Shown one piece after another: positions 11,768-23,712 of a stretch of DNA of 64,000 bases. Location of the stretch: NCBI GenBank assembly GCA_946811695.1, contig OX328125.1:111327967-111391966 (forward strand), written 5' to 3'. A program made the position numbers and the translations under genes. A model generated the notes under the pieces. The model was given only the letters and a program-made list of their open reading frames with translations. It ran no database searches and was not told the origin of the DNA. How positions within the stretch are numbered: the stretch's first letter is position 1; every line of letters starts with the position of its first letter. The stretch is from Gonocerus acuteangulatus. Lineage: Eukaryota; Arthropoda; Insecta; Hemiptera; Coreidae.

Positions 11768-11820
<53 letters not shown>

Positions 11821-11822
<2 letters not shown>

Positions 11823-12549
11823 GGTGTCCCGCATTGGGATGTTATAACTTTAGAGGATTATTCAAGAGGTCATTTGCAGTTAAGTGACGCAGAAATGAGT
11901 GTTGTATCTCAACATGTACCAGAGCTACTCAAACTTTTGTCTACTTTCCAAAATATTGGTTTTATTTAATAAAAAAATGTGTATTCGGGATTTCTGATTA
12001 ATGTATCCTAAATAATGACCAAATTGACACATTCTAGAGTAAATTTTCAATCAGAAACGCCCGTTATTGAAATATTTCTGTTTAAATTATGAGCTATACT
12101 AAAAGCCATATATATGTGAACTATTTGCTAAAACAAATTTATTTGTTTTTACTTAAAAAAACAACAACAAAAAAACAATTATATTCAAATATTTTTTTTT
12201 CTAAAACAACGAGGTATCATTATAAAGTTTATTAATTAATGCAAATTTTGGAGCGGATGCGAACCCCTAAGTCTACGAATAGCTGATTATGAAAATATTG
12301 AATAATTTAAGAAAAAACTAATATCAAATGCTTAAATCAATATGACTTTTAATGTAGCTCTCTTTTAATGTTAAATTCATTGTAGAATCTAAAAATGTGG
12401 TCGTTATTTATGATACAATAATAATAAATCCCGAAAACACAGTTTTTCATAAAAACCAAAACAATAGTTTTGAAAATAGACAAAAGTAAGTTCAGATATG
12501 CCGCTCATTTCTGCGTCATTGCAAATGACATGACATTTCAATGTTAGAC

Positions 12550-12554
<5 letters not shown>
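11821..12554. mobile_element. TA-targeting MITE filling odorant receptor intron 3
   Basis: The ends are inverted: AGGGTGTC at 11821-11828 and GACACCCT at 12547-12554. Inner inverted similarity includes GACGCAGAAATGAG on one side and CTCATTTCTGCGTC on the other. (TA)n lies at both sides (11773-11816 and 12555-12590), so the element appears to have entered one TA microsatellite and split it. It makes up almost all of the 864-bp intron, and its right (TA)n block ends about 10 bases before the exon 4 acceptor. Confidence 0.65.
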
Positions 12555-12592
<38 letters not shown>

Positions 12593-12602
12593 TGTTTTGT
12601 AG

Positions 12603-12758
12603 AACGAAGCCCTCCAGTTTTCTGTTTACAACAATGGATGGTACAAAACAAACAAGAAGATGAGGATTAACCTCTGTATAATTGCAGCATTGACTAGAAT
12701 GCCTATTTCCATGAAAGGCTTATATATCGTCGATATGTCATTGGAAACCTTTTACTCA
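12603..12758 (+). CDS. Odorant receptor exon 4
   Basis: 52 codons in phase 0 from TTTTGTAG|AAC to TCA|GTAAGT, starting NEALQFSVYNNGWYKTNKK and ending GLYIVDMSLETFYS. The latter is the conserved C-terminal region before the seventh helix, where the family usually has a GxxxxLSLETFxS-type motif. This is the clearest family evidence in the gene. Confidence 0.9.
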
Positions 12759-13304
12759 GTAAGTATTACTCACATAATCGAAGCATGTGCACAGTTCACT
12801 TTAGCGCGATTCCACCCTCTCTCGGTAGGCTGGAAACACCCGACCTCAAGACTGGCAATCTGGAAGTGTCGACAGGAAATTTCATGTTTCAGGACCCATA
12901 GACGACGAAAATGTCGAATTTGTAAATATTTTATATTATGTTATATATATATTATAAAAATACCTTGGCGCAAATAAAAGGTTAAATTCGTTGAACAGCT
13001 AATATTCGTCTAGTGGAGATTGGTGTTTTTTTTTTTGTCATAATTACTGAAATAGATATAATTTTAAATATATTAGTAAAGTTTAATTAATTAAAAAAAT
13101 AGATGTTTGGTGTTTTGTTATGTTTATAGCCCGTCATCGTTCACTCTTTCAGTCTTAGACCACATCCACACACACCTACAAACAAATAACACAAAAAAGT
13201 TATTTTTTAATTTACTACCAAAATAATCACTAGAAATAATTTATATGGCAAAACAACGTTTTCTGGGTCAGCTAGTATATATATATATATAATAACAAAT
13301 TAGC

Positions 13305-13385
13305 CCCGTAACAGGCCAGGAGGCCCCTGATGGGCAGATACTATAGAGGTATCTGATTCATGACCATACCATTACCGTTCTAGAC
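13305..13385 (-). repeat. tRNA-SINE family 1, 3' end fragment
   Basis: The reverse complement of the end of the copy at 3232-3400 (GGTCATGAATCAGATACCTC, ATAGTATCTGCCC, GGCCTGTTACGGGGC). It lies in odorant receptor intron 4 (12759-13817), which otherwise shows AT-rich DNA only. Confidence 0.5.
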
Positions 13386-13817
13386 ATATGCCCTTCTAAA
13401 GGTCCTTTAAACACAATTTTTTGTCAAACAGCTCCAATTTTCTGTCTTTGCACACATGTTTTTCAAAGTTCTTCGGTATTTATTGAATCGACATTAAATT
13501 TTATTGAAATTGGAGTTGTACCACAAAAAACCCGTTTAGTTACGTTTAGAAGGGCATATGTCGGGAACAGAGTGAGACAGAAATGTGGGATTGGTGGTGT
13601 TGAAATACATTCTTTGTCTAGTTTCACCCCTAGGAATATTGTAATTAACTTGCGATACACCCTGTATAATTGTTTTGTATATTTTCTTCGGTTGGTATTA
13701 TTTAAAAGAACCATGAATGTAGAGGTTTGCTTGGGTCAACAACTCTTCAATGTTATGACTTGGCTATATTAAATTAAGTATTAAAGTATTATGACAAATT
13801 TGATTTTGGTGTTTCAG

Positions 13818-13874
13818 GTTGTGAGTGCATCATATTCCTTCATCACTTTACTTGTGAATATGACCAGTAATTGA
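13818..13874 (+). CDS. Odorant receptor exon 5 (terminal)
   Basis: GTTTCAG|GTT starts the last 18 codons, VVSASYSFITLLVNMTSN, then TGA at 13872-13874. The SxSYSFxTLL pattern is the usual last-helix ending of insect odorant receptors. No polyadenylation signal can be assigned with certainty. Confidence 0.88.
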   Translation, partial: VVSASYSFITLLVNMTSN

Positions 13875-14082
13875 TGAAGAAGATAAGATTAAATACTCGG
13901 ACAAGCAGTCATAACTCAACATTAGTCACTGGCTTATAAATTTATTGTCTTGTGGCTTTAAATCGCACTGTTTCTTTTATCATCACAATTTAAACGAGAC
14001 AATCATAAATGCACTTAATGTATAAACTTCAGGGATTTGTAGTAGCACATAGTAAAGTAATTCTACAACAATCAAAACTAAT

Positions 14083-14127
<45 letters not shown>

Positions 14128-14389
14128 TTGTTTCATTAAAGTAGGAACATAGAATAGAAACATGACTAGTCCAGGGTCTTCAAATGTTATTTAATTTCCT
14201 GTTGAAACGTTTCGGTTCACTGTACCTATTGTCAATCTATATAAAACACGAAAATAATTCTGTTATAATTACAGCATTTCAAGATTAATAAGATATTGTC
14301 ATACATGTGAAATTCTACCCTCGGCTTCTCAATTCACTTTGGAGCTATTCAAAACATTTATAAAGAGGCATGAGATGAGAATGTTAAGA

Positions 14390-14640
14390 CAAAAAGAGTC
14401 CGACCGCAGGAACTGCTTCATCTTAGCGCGGTCCCGTTCATATCCCTAGTGTCATTTGGAAAGATTAAAATAGAAAAAGTTATTATTTTGGTTCGACCTT
14501 TCTTGAAATAGTTTTATGGCCTTACCCGGCAGGGTCAGGCAGCACCCTTCATCCACTTCTAGAGATAGTTATCTCACATTTCAATGCATTGAAAAATATC
14601 AAAACGTTTCAAATTTTCTTTTATTCTCCTACTATAGTAC
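14390..14640 (+). repeat. GTCCG repeat family, one-ended copy
   Basis: Begins AGTCCGACCGCAGGAACTGC and goes on through CTTAGCGCGGTCCCG and CCCTAGTGTCATTTGG. It matches copies at 2868-2960, 16975-17060, 22474-22753, 44495-44700 and, inverted, 27635-27690. The copy at 22474-22753 shows that these are ends of a TIR element. Confidence 0.6.
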
Positions 14641-14776
14641 TAATTCTACAAATTAATACAATTTACAACAAAATACAACTATAATTTGTGTCACTTATTA
14701 TTATTATATATATGTTTATATTTGTTTTTCTCTCTTCTTCTTTTCTTTTTATTTAGGTATAACTTTTTCATTATTA

Positions 14777-15861
14777 TCTATATATATAAAAATCACGTGT
14801 CTGTCTGTTTATCTGTTTGTTTGTTCCTTATACAAATCCACACCGTTTGACCGATTTTGACCAAACTTGGCACACAGGTAGGTCTTGATACGGTAAATCT
14901 CCTAGGCTAGGTCAAAAAAAGCTACCAGCTGTCTGTCTGTATGTTTGTCCCTTATACAAATCCACCCCGTTCGTCCGATTTTGAATAAACTCGGTACCGT
15001 CTCCACACCGTTCGTCCGATTTTGACTAAACTCAGTAGACATGTAGATCTTAATCTGAGGAGTATCGTAGGCTAAGTCAAAAACGTCTACCAGCTGTCTG
15101 TCTGTATGTTTGTCCCTTATACAAATCCACACCGTTCGCCCGATTTTGACTAAACTCGGTACACATGTAGATCTTAATCTGAGGAGTGTCGTAGGCTAAG
15201 TCAAAAACGTCTTATAACTGTCTGTCTGTATGTTTGTCCCTTATACAAATCCACACCGTTCGTCCGATTTTGACTAAACTCGGTACACATGTAGATCTTA
15301 ATCTGGGGAGTGTCGTAGGCTAAGTCAAAAACGTCTACCAGCTATCTGTCTGTATGTTTGTCCCTTATACAAATCCACACCGTTCGTCCGATTTTGACTA
15401 AACTCGGTACACAGGTAGATCCTAAACTGGAGAGTGCCGTAAGCTAGGTCAAAAACCTCTACCAGCTGTATGTCTGTATGTTTGTTCCCTATAAAAATCC
15501 ACACCGTTTAACAGATTTTGATCAAACTGGGCACACAGGTTGGTCTTGATCAGGGGATTGTCATAGGCCAGGTCAAAATCGTCTACCAGCTGCTGTCTGT
15601 ATTTTTTTTTATTTTTTTTAAATAAAAATCCACACCGTTAGACCGATTTTTACCAAACTTGGCATACATGTATGTCTTGATACTGGGGGTGTTATAGGTT
15701 AGGTCAAAGTCGTCTAGGACTCCCAGTTGGGAGGTCAAGGTTTCGAAACAGTTACAGATTCGTGTTATTACATTTTAATAATATTTATTTGGTTTCTAAT
15801 TTATTTAGGCTTTTCTATATGCAGAAAGTAGGTGTAGCAAGGCACGCCGGGTAAAAGCTAG
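14777..15861 (+). mobile_element. Non-autonomous Helitron with ~124-bp internal repeats
   Basis: Starts TCTATATATATAAAAATCAC after an A and ends CTAG before a T, the canonical A|TC...CTAG|T Helitron insertion. The 3' GGCACGCCGGGTAAAAGCTAG end matches the copy at 30481-31117. Inside, six units of about 124 bp repeat, each with TGTCTGTCTGTATGTTTGTC and CCGATTTTGACTAAACTCGG. There is no Rep/helicase gene. Confidence 0.8.
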
Positions 15862-16019
15862 TATTTTATAATTTTTATGTAAAGTTATATTATTTTAAGC
15901 ACATTAAGTGGCCTCCCTGTAAAAAGTTAAAACTTAAATACAGCTTTTTATCTAAATCTATCTATCTATCTACAACAAAATACAACCAATTAAAATGTGG
16001 GCTAAACAACTACAAACCC

Positions 16020-16723
16020 CGTTCTAAACAACAAAACAAACACATTTCAATTTTTAAGCACTTACCCATTTCTCCGATTGACATCGCCTCATCGAAAATT
16101 GCTTCCAAACCTTCTTTGTAGAAAATGTTGTAAGGTTTCCAACTTACAACTCAACTTACCATGATTTCCGAACCGTTTTCGAGATATTAAGGAAAATATA
16201 CGTCCCCAAAACTTTTCATGTCTAATATTAAAATATTTTATTCTAATCCTTCCTTAACTCCAAACGTAACAAAAATGTAAAAATCTTTGTTTATATGAAT
16301 TTTAAGCATGAGGAAAATATTTTAACTTAATCAGATGATTCTAAGTACCCAAACGAAAAACTTTATTCGACATCTATTTTTCCACTTTTCTCGAAAACGG
16401 TTAAAGCTATCGCCTTAAAAATGGTTTCATTCGTTGTTGTAGGCCAAGAAACTTGCAAGCATATAAAGTAAGCGTAACGATTTTTTTCTTTCCAAAAACC
16501 ATGTTCCGGTGGACGGATTTTACTGGTTAACGAACGTGACCTTTCAAATTAAACGAAAGATTATTGTCCCAAATTACCTATATATATACGAATTTGAACC
16601 ACCGTTATTTTCGTTCTCTAGGGGTTCTAAAACGTAAAATTTTCTGGTTGGCACTTCCGGATTGCGTCATGAGGTCAGCCCTCATGGACGCCTCCCTATG
16701 GAGGGTGGGAGGAACCGCGCTAA
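16020..16723 (+). mobile_element. Helitron-like family A copy (no TA expansion)
   Basis: Shares CTCCGATTGACATCGCCT, the TTTCTCGAAAACGGTTAAAG module, GGTTAACGAACGTGACCTTT and the end hairpin CTCCCTATGGAGGGTGGGAG with GCGCTAA (16716-16723). In this copy the core is only TATATATA, while family copies at 18835 and 44860 have it expanded. Confidence 0.5.
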
Positions 16724-17269
16724 TATGAAAAGCTCATATTTATAAGCCGAGTGGAGGGACGTTCCTTCCCCCTCTACGTCCTTAAAAGGGTGACGAGACT
16801 CGCCCTATTTCTTATTTATAAGTCTAACTATCGGCCATGTTCCGGTCTACGCACACTGTGTATATTACATGAAGTATTAGAGCTGAATTTTATCTTGTTA
16901 TAACTTTGATCCAGTTAAAGATAAACTTATGAAAATTTACACAGATATTATACTAATAGAAGTGAGTAAAATTGAAAAAGTCCGACTCGCAGGAACTGCA
17001 GCATCTTAGCGCGGTTCCGTTCATGTCCCTAGTGCCATTTGATAAGCTTAGAAAAGAAATAAACTTATTTTTTTTTATATATCTCGTGAAAATTGTCAAA
17101 ATCCTCTCGAACATCTCGAATAAAAGTGATATTAAGGTGTCAGGGACACCGACAGTAGCTAACTTTTACACAGAAGCGGAAATTACAGAATCTGGCTCTC
17201 ATTCTAAAGCAAAGCTCTATAAATCAATACAAAATATGCCTAATAAAGCCTTTCTAGAGGATACAGAAG

Positions 17270-17522
17270 CATGGGCGTATATGAGGGGGGGGGGCTGAGG
17301 GGGCTGCAGCCCCTCCCGAAATTTTGAATTGATGATAAAAACTTCTCGTAAAACCCTTAAAAATAAATTAAATAAGATCACTTAGTTCATAAAACATATT
17401 TTATTTTACTTGTAATAGCGTTTTAGTTGCCTAAAACTATTCCAAGCTCTAAATATTTAGTATTCCATACCCTGGAAATGGTCTCAGCCCCCCCCCCGAA
17501 ATTGTTTTTATATACGCCCATG
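17270..17522. mobile_element. hAT-like MITE, copy 1, exact 8-bp TSD
   Basis: Terminal inverted repeats CATGGGCGTATAT / ATATACGCCCATG flank a G-run at one side and a C-run at the other. TACAGAAG is duplicated exactly at 17262-17269 and 17523-17530. An 8-bp duplication with CA..TG ends fits hAT. The inner 200 bp has no gene. A second copy lies at 25528-25793. Confidence 0.85.
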
Positions 17523-18834
17523 TACAGAAGGATCAAGAAGAAGTACACAAGATTGAGTAGAATACCCTGCCTAATATAGCCTAGAATAATATGCCGAATA
17601 AAACCTATCTAGTAAATACACAAGGACAAATAAAAGTCTTGACGAATAACAAGTCAAGAAAAAAAAACTTTATTTAACAAAATAAAACAAAGTTTAGTTG
17701 CCCAACTACAATAGAATAATATACCTAATTAAGTCTATGGAGTAGACTCAAATGGACCAAAAACAAGTCTTGTGGAATATTATTTTTTTTCTAATTAAAT
17801 ACTTTTTATCAATATTTAGTATATAACCTTTATTGAAAACTATTGATTGCTAATTAACTAAGTAATCTTTATGAATATTTAGTATATAACCTTATGTTTG
17901 GATCTGTGTTTTTGGGGTGCTCTCCGCCTAGGCTTTGTATTTGTGTCGGCAGATACCTGGGGTATATTTACAGCTCTTGAGGATTAACTCTTAGCAGGTA
18001 AATTTCCTGCGGCCCCTTGTTTCTACGGGCATTGAACCCCATATTCGCTCATAGTATCTAACCGTTGTGAAGTTTATTTTTTGGATTTAGGACTTAATAT
18101 ACATAAGTAGTCTAAATCATAGCAAGATGTAATCCTCCGTCGTCGGTTCTTAACTATGTAGACTCGCTAATGTTATCCAATCTTAGATACATCGTATTTA
18201 AAATCCACAGCAAAAACACGACATTTCATCAGAATCCCCTCCTGAATAAAACTTATATAGAATAATATGCAAAATAAAGCCTATCTAGTGGATAAAAATA
18301 GAGGAAAAAAGCCGTTCGTGGTGGTAGAAAATCTTAAAAGTATTTCGCTCAGAAATCTCCGAAATATTGTCACTAATTTTACGTATCCTGTTTTATAGCC
18401 AAATAGATTTATATTCTATAATCAATAAGAAAAACCTACTAACAATAAAAAACTATGGGTAGCAGATGAAAATAGGGAATACCAAGAATAATTCTAAAGA
18501 ATGAAATCAACACCAGTACTGTAATCTAGATATTCATACGGCATCTTCGAATTCTAACAAACAAAATATTGATTCTAATTATACGTATCCTGTTTTATTG
18601 ACAAATACATTAGACTACTATAAGCAATTAAAAACACTAGGGAATATGCCAAAGAACTCGGAGTAGGAGCCTCGACAGTTTCAAGACATTTGTAGGAAAT
18701 CGACAAATCCAAAACTGACATTTCATACGGTACAGCCTGATATATTTTTAACAATGAATTGTTTTTCTTATTTTAATTAATCTGTTTTATTGTCAAATAC
18801 ATTATCCAACTTTAAGCAATTAAAACATAACAAG

Positions 18835-19827
18835 GAATAAAAACAAACAAAAAGAACCGTTCGAATAAACGAAATCAATTACTTATACGTTTAAGCATTT
18901 ATTTCTCCGATTGACATAGCCTAATCAAAAATTGTTTCAGAATCTTTTTTGTAGAACATTTAGTAAGCTTTCGCATGGTAACCCTCCGTTTACCAATATT
19001 CCTAACCGTCTTCGAGATATTAGGGAATGTATACGAAGTTCCCAAAACATTTCATGTCTGCTAATAAAATATTTTATTCGAATCCTTCCTTAGCTCCAAA
19101 CGTAATCAAAATTAGTGTTGATGAAATTCAAACATGCAGAAAATGTTTCAACTGAATCCCATAATTTTAAGTATCAAAATCAACAAAAAGAACAGTTCGA
19201 ATAAGCGAAATCAATCACTTTAAAGTTTTAAGCACTTATTTCTCCGATTGACATCGCCTAATCAAAACTTTCATTAGAATCGTTTTTGTAGAGCATTTAG
19301 TAAGCTTTCTAATGGTATTCTTCCGTTTCCCAAATTCTCAACCTTATTCGAGATATTAAGGAAAGTATACAAAGTTACCAAAACTTTTTTATGCCTGTTA
19401 ATAAAATATTTTATTCTAACCCTTCCTTAACTCCAAACGCAACCAAAATTTCAACATATTAGTTTTAATAAAAGTGGAACATGCAGTATATGTTTCAACT
19501 GAATCCCATGATTCTAAGTACCCAAACCAAAAACGGCATTCAAAAATTATTTTTTCAGTTTTCTCGAAAACGGTTAAAGCTATCGCCTTAAAAATGGCTT
19601 CATTCGTTTTCCTAGCCCAAGAAGCTTATAAAAAGAGTACTTACAAGCTTATGAACTCAAAAACGTAAGCGTTACGATTTTTTTTGCGCGAATTTCGCCC
19701 CAAACGCCATGTTCCAGTGGGCGGATTTTGCTGGTTAACGAACTTGACCTTTCAAATTGGACGACAGATTTTTGTACCAAATTTCATCAAAATCGGACCA
19801 TCAGGGAAGCCAGAAATGAGCGAACAG

Positions 19828-19884
<57 letters not shown>

Positions 19885-19897
19885 TATATATAAATAA

Positions 19898-19950
<53 letters not shown>

Positions 19951-20086
19951 AATTTGAACCACCGTTATTTTCGGTCTCTAGGGGTTCTGAAACGCGAAAT
20001 TTTCTTGTCGGCACTTCCGGATTGTTTCATTGTATCAACCTTATAAGCGGGGTTCCTCCCTATGGGGGAGGGAGGAACCGCGCTAA
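18835..20086 (+). mobile_element. Helitron-like family A, long copy with (TA)n core
   Basis: Two diverged tandem units (about 18840-19180 and 19190-19680) are built around TTTCTCCGATTGACAT and CGAGATATTAAGGAAAGTAT. Then come TTGCTGGTTAACGAACTTGA, a (TA)n core (19834-19945), GAACCACCGTTATTTTCGG and a strong hairpin (GGTTCCTCCC..GGGAGGAACC) ending GCGCTAA at 20086. The hairpin plus CTAA is the reason for the Helitron-like call. The 5' terminus is not identified. Confidence 0.5.
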
Positions 20087-20159
20087 AAAAATCATGGAAG
20101 CGTTTCTTTAATTATTCATCATAATTGTTAGACATTTCCCGAGAAACTGGTGACTTAAA

Positions 20160-20447
20160 TTTTAGCAGGATAATATACATTAGGGTGTTATTAAAAGCGA
20201 AAATAGAAAAATACTAAAAATTGTGTTTGACTCCGCTCCCAGGAAGGGAGCCCGTTTTGTACTTGTTGCTCCTTCAGAAACCCATCATGTGGGGTATCAA
20301 ATGAATCGCCTCGGCAAAGAGAACCTATATTTGATGTTTTTTTTTTTTTTTTATATATTTATTTATGAGCATCCATGCGCATCTAAGGCGTTTCGCTCCA
20401 AACAGTTATTGCATATGTACATCTAAAAACAAATGGTATACATCTAA

Positions 20448-20507
<60 letters not shown>

Positions 20508-21205
20508 CATCTATCATTATACATCTATAAACAAATGGTATGTAGAAATGATAATATATTTACATCTAAAAACGAATGGTATATACAAATGACTCAACAT
20601 CAACGAATGGTATATACAAATGACTCATCAACATAAACGAATGGTATATACAAATGACTCAACATCAACGAATGGTATATTCAAATGACTCATCAACATC
20701 AACGAATGGTATATACAAATGGCTCATCAACATCAACGAATGGTATATACAAATGACTCATCAACATAAACGAATGGTATATACAAATGACTCAACATCA
20801 ACGAATGGTATATTCAAATGACTCATCAACATCAACGAATGGTATATTCAAATGACTCATCAACATCAACGAATGGTATATACAAATGACTCATCAACAT
20901 CAACGAGTGGTATATACAAATGGCTCATCAACATCAACGAATGGTATATAGAAATGACTCATCAACATCAACGAATGGTATATACAAATGACTCATCAAC
21001 ATCAACGAATGGTATATACAAATGACTCAACATCAACGAATGGTATATACAAATGACTCATCAACATCAACGAATGGTATATACAAATGACTCAACATCA
21101 ACGAATGGTATATACAAATTACTCAACATCAAATACAATACACTCAACATTAAACACATCTAAAGAGGTATTTGATGTTGAGTCTTGAGGTATTTGATGT
21201 TTTAA
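20160..21205 (+). repeat. Helitron-derived segment with 26/31-bp tandem array
   Basis: 20160-20340 and 21180-21205 match the internal Helitron sequence at 24720-24860 (ATCATGTGGGGTATCAAATG, ATTTGATGTTT). Between them are (TA)n at 20448-20505 and, at 20560-21130, about 20 units of AACGAATGGTATATACAAATG plus ACTCATCAACATC, in 26- and 31-bp forms. The array seems to have grown inside the older element. Confidence 0.7.
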
Positions 21206-21229
21206 GAAACTTTTAGAGGCATCTTATAA

Positions 21230-21839
21230 TTTTTATGTACCTGCCTACACAGGTCCTCCTCTCACTGAAGCGATCCTCCTGACTATAGCTAATTGGGTCT
21301 CTGTTCTCATTTCGGATGAGTCGAGATTTAGTTTCTAGGCTTGAGAAGGTCGAGTCATTGGGAACGCTAAGGTCAATGCAACATATTGGGGGCAGTGCAG
21401 TTGGAATCCAGCAAAACAGAGTCGAGCTGCTCAGTGCGCTGCGGTGAGGAGAGGACCGGTGGCATGGTTCCTGGAGCGCAAGTTGATTCAAGCAAGTCGT
21501 CTGCATATCGTTTGAACGCTGACATCAACAGCTTTAGCAACACGAAGGCTGTGACACATTGCAGGTGTTGTCAGGGACTACCTGGATGAGGTGGGCGTCC
21601 GAACTTTGAAGTGGCCTGCTCATAGCCCGGATCTTAATCCCATAGAGCATCTTTGGGACCAGCTTGGGAAGTCCACCCGACATCGACCCAATCCTCCCCG
21701 AGACCTCCAAGAGCAGAGAACTGCCGTCATCGAGGGATTAGATCAGATTCCCCAACATCGTGTGGACAACCTTATTCCCAGTATGCCTAAAAGGTTGCAG
21801 GCTGTTATTCTAGCAAGGGGAGCCAACAATCGATACTAG
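21230..21839 (+). pseudogene. Tc1-like transposase remnant
   Basis: The last 82 codons (21591-21839) read WPAHSPDLNPIEHLWDQL, the third catalytic block (DD34E, with E in NPIEHLW) of a Tc1 transposase, through to a TAG. Upstream, in other frames, TCGGATGAGTCGAGATTT encodes the SDESRF motif of the first Asp. Frameshifts and loss of the N-terminal DNA-binding half make it inactive. Its end lies about 65 bp from the exon B2 donor. Confidence 0.85.
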
Positions 21840-21904
21840 ATACACAGCTGTGCCATGTGGATATTGACTCAACCCTTTAGCCTAAGAAATAGATTGCCAA
21901 TTAC

Positions 21905-22247
21905 CAGATTAGTGACGTCAGAGTGTTCATGTAGATACGAGTCGAGCTCCTGCTCAGGGATCGACTTGAAGTTATCTTCGACAAGGACTTGCGAATCCAC
22001 TACTCCCGGATCCTCCTTGAGTAGTATCTGTAACGTGCCGATACTTCCCGCAGCTGCCGCTAGATGGTGTGGCTGTCTCCCCTTCCTATCCCTTCCCCTG
22101 ACTCCTGTACTTCCCAGACCTCGCTGTCTGCATTCATCCAGCAGTGTTGTCAGTATCTGCTCTTCTCCACGCAGGGCTGCCAGGTGACAGACGGACACCA
22201 TGCTCTGCTGGCAGCGTGCCACTGGCGAAGCTTCGCATTTCAGCAAC
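21905..22247 (-). CDS. TRPA-like gene B, exon 2 (ankyrin)
   Basis: Acceptor TTATAACAG|G and donor AATCTG|GTAATT. One base completes the Arg codon from exon B1, followed by 114 codons. LLKCEASPVARCQQS and GRQPHHLAAAAGSIGTLQIL match exon A2 (LLDEGASPEARCRKS, GRQPHHLAAGAGMLPCLQYI) with the same entry and exit phases. It forms two ankyrin repeats of the cytoplasmic N-terminal domain. B has a longer loop between the repeats than A. Confidence 0.88.
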
Positions 22248-22473
22248 CTGTTATAATAAGGAATGTTATGAAATTCTCATTATAATATGATTTTTAAATT
22301 ATATAAATATCCATTTATGGAAATCTCCGTACCACTTTCCTTCTACTAATAATAAAAGTAAATATTAGTACACCGAGCCACTCTCGATGCAATTAATATA
22401 ATAAAAAATATTAAAAATAAAGTGATTAGTAAAATAAAATATTTAATTTGTTACAAATGCAAATAATAATAAA

Positions 22474-22753
22474 AGTCCGATTCGCAGGGACTGCGTGATC
22501 TTATCGCGGTTCCGTTTTTATCCCTAGTGTCATTTCGAAAGCTTGAAAAAGAAACAGTTATAATTTTGGTTAGACCTTTTTAAGAATTACGTTTCAGATA
22601 CGTTTCTCAGATTATAAGGGTACCTACCTTACTACCTGACATTTCCTGTTGTGGCGCTTAAAATATTATATTACTTCTAATTGTGTTTTTCAGTCATTGT
22701 ATAATGACACTAGGAATACAAACGGAAACGCGCAAAGATACCGGACTTTTATT
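22474..22753. mobile_element. GTCCG-family MITE with both inverted ends
   Basis: The left end AAAAGTCCGATTCGCAGGGA ... CCCTAGTGTCATT and the right end AATGACACTAGG ... CCGGACTTTT are imperfect inverted repeats of about 62 bp. The middle contains the short piece CCTGTTGTGGCGC also seen near 27515. It is the only copy in the window with both ends and so defines the family. Confidence 0.65.
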
Positions 22754-23118
22754 TTGTTTAATATAACATTAAAAGTAATACAGGAAATAGAAAATCAAGA
22801 GGACAGTGTAAAAGGCGTTTTAATACAGGTGAATGACAAACTCATGATAAACATTCTGATTTAGACAGCGATTTTATGTACCTAAATTGCTTATTTATTT
22901 ATTTCATGTGAGCTTCGAACAGTGGCGATGAGCACATTGGGACGACAGAAGAAAGGTCCGTTAAAAATTAGTCAGTTTGTTCAATAAAATAAATTAAATT
23001 ATAAAGAAAAATCAAAGAGAAAAACAAGATAGTGATATTAAATAAAACCAAAATAAAATATTACATATAGTAATACCTTTGAATATAAGTGAGCTGCATT
23101 TAAGCATGTAAGGAGTAT

Positions 23119-23712
23119 ATCCCCAAAAAAACATAAATGTGAAATAGAGGCCGAGTTCCTGCCACTCCAAAAAAGTAGTATGAGTTGGTGTATTAATTCA
23201 ACCAAAAATATTTCCAATACAAGAGATGATACAAGAAAGAAATGTCCAAGTTCATTACTTGGAAGACCTCATAGTTACTTACTAAGAACAGTAAAGACAC
23301 TTCAACTGACCTTTAAAAACAACAATAAAAATACTTATATCCAGTTACTAAAATATCACTTTCCTCAAACAGGTATATTCTTAAACTTGGCAATGTTTAG
23401 TTTTTCTCTAAAGATAATTTCGGCACAAAAAAAAACATTGCCAAGTGTAAGAATATACCTGGTTGAGGAAAGTGATATTTTAGTAACTGGATATAAGTAT
23501 TTTTATTGTTGTTTTTAAAGGTCAGTTGAAGTCTCTTTACTGTTCTTAGTAATTAACTATGAAGTCTTCCAAGTAATGAACTTGGACATTTCTTTCTTGT
23601 ATCATCTCTTGTATTGGAAATATTTTTGGTTGAATTAATACACCAACTCATACTACTTTTTTGGAGTGGCAGGAACTTGGCCTCTATTTCACATTTATGT
23701 TTTTTTGGGGAT
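23119..23712. repeat. Long near-perfect inverted repeat (279-bp arms, 36-nt loop)
   Basis: The left arm 23119-23397 and right arm 23434-23712 have equal length and pair end to end with about six mismatches by eye (about 98% identity) and no gap. No TIR-type ends or target duplication are evident, and the sequence resembles no other repeat in the window. Transcribed with the gene B pre-mRNA, or from its own promoter, it would fold into a long dsRNA hairpin of the kind that feeds Dicer-2 in insects. It may instead be a young foldback transposon. Confidence 0.9.

Larger units (their letters stand above)
451..21904 (-). other. Intron 2 of TRPA-like gene B, hosting an odorant receptor gene
   Basis: A 21.5-kb intron between the exon B2 donor (GT at 21904-21903) and the exon B3 acceptor. 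It holds the complete plus-strand odorant receptor gene and many transposons listed separately. In 960-2430, 10400-11400 and 17530-18830 I see only AT-rich DNA, a poly-C run near 1884-1900 and scattered pieces of repeat families. A fragment of the Helitron-like hairpin family lies at 2440-2515. Confidence 0.75.

Noticed and set aside
12778..12977. Continuation of odorant receptor exon 4 past 12758
   Set aside because: The open frame runs on by chance; TCA|GTAAGT is a strong donor and exon 5 gives the conserved C-terminus.
14180..14270. Third hammerhead ribozyme (inverted CCGAAACGTTTC motif)
   Set aside because: The required CTGA part of the core is absent (TTGACAA instead), so it is listed only as a possible relic.
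23180..23518. 112-codon plus-strand open frame
   Set aside because: It spans the arm, loop and opposite arm of the inverted repeat, so it cannot be a normal coding sequence and has no recognised domain.
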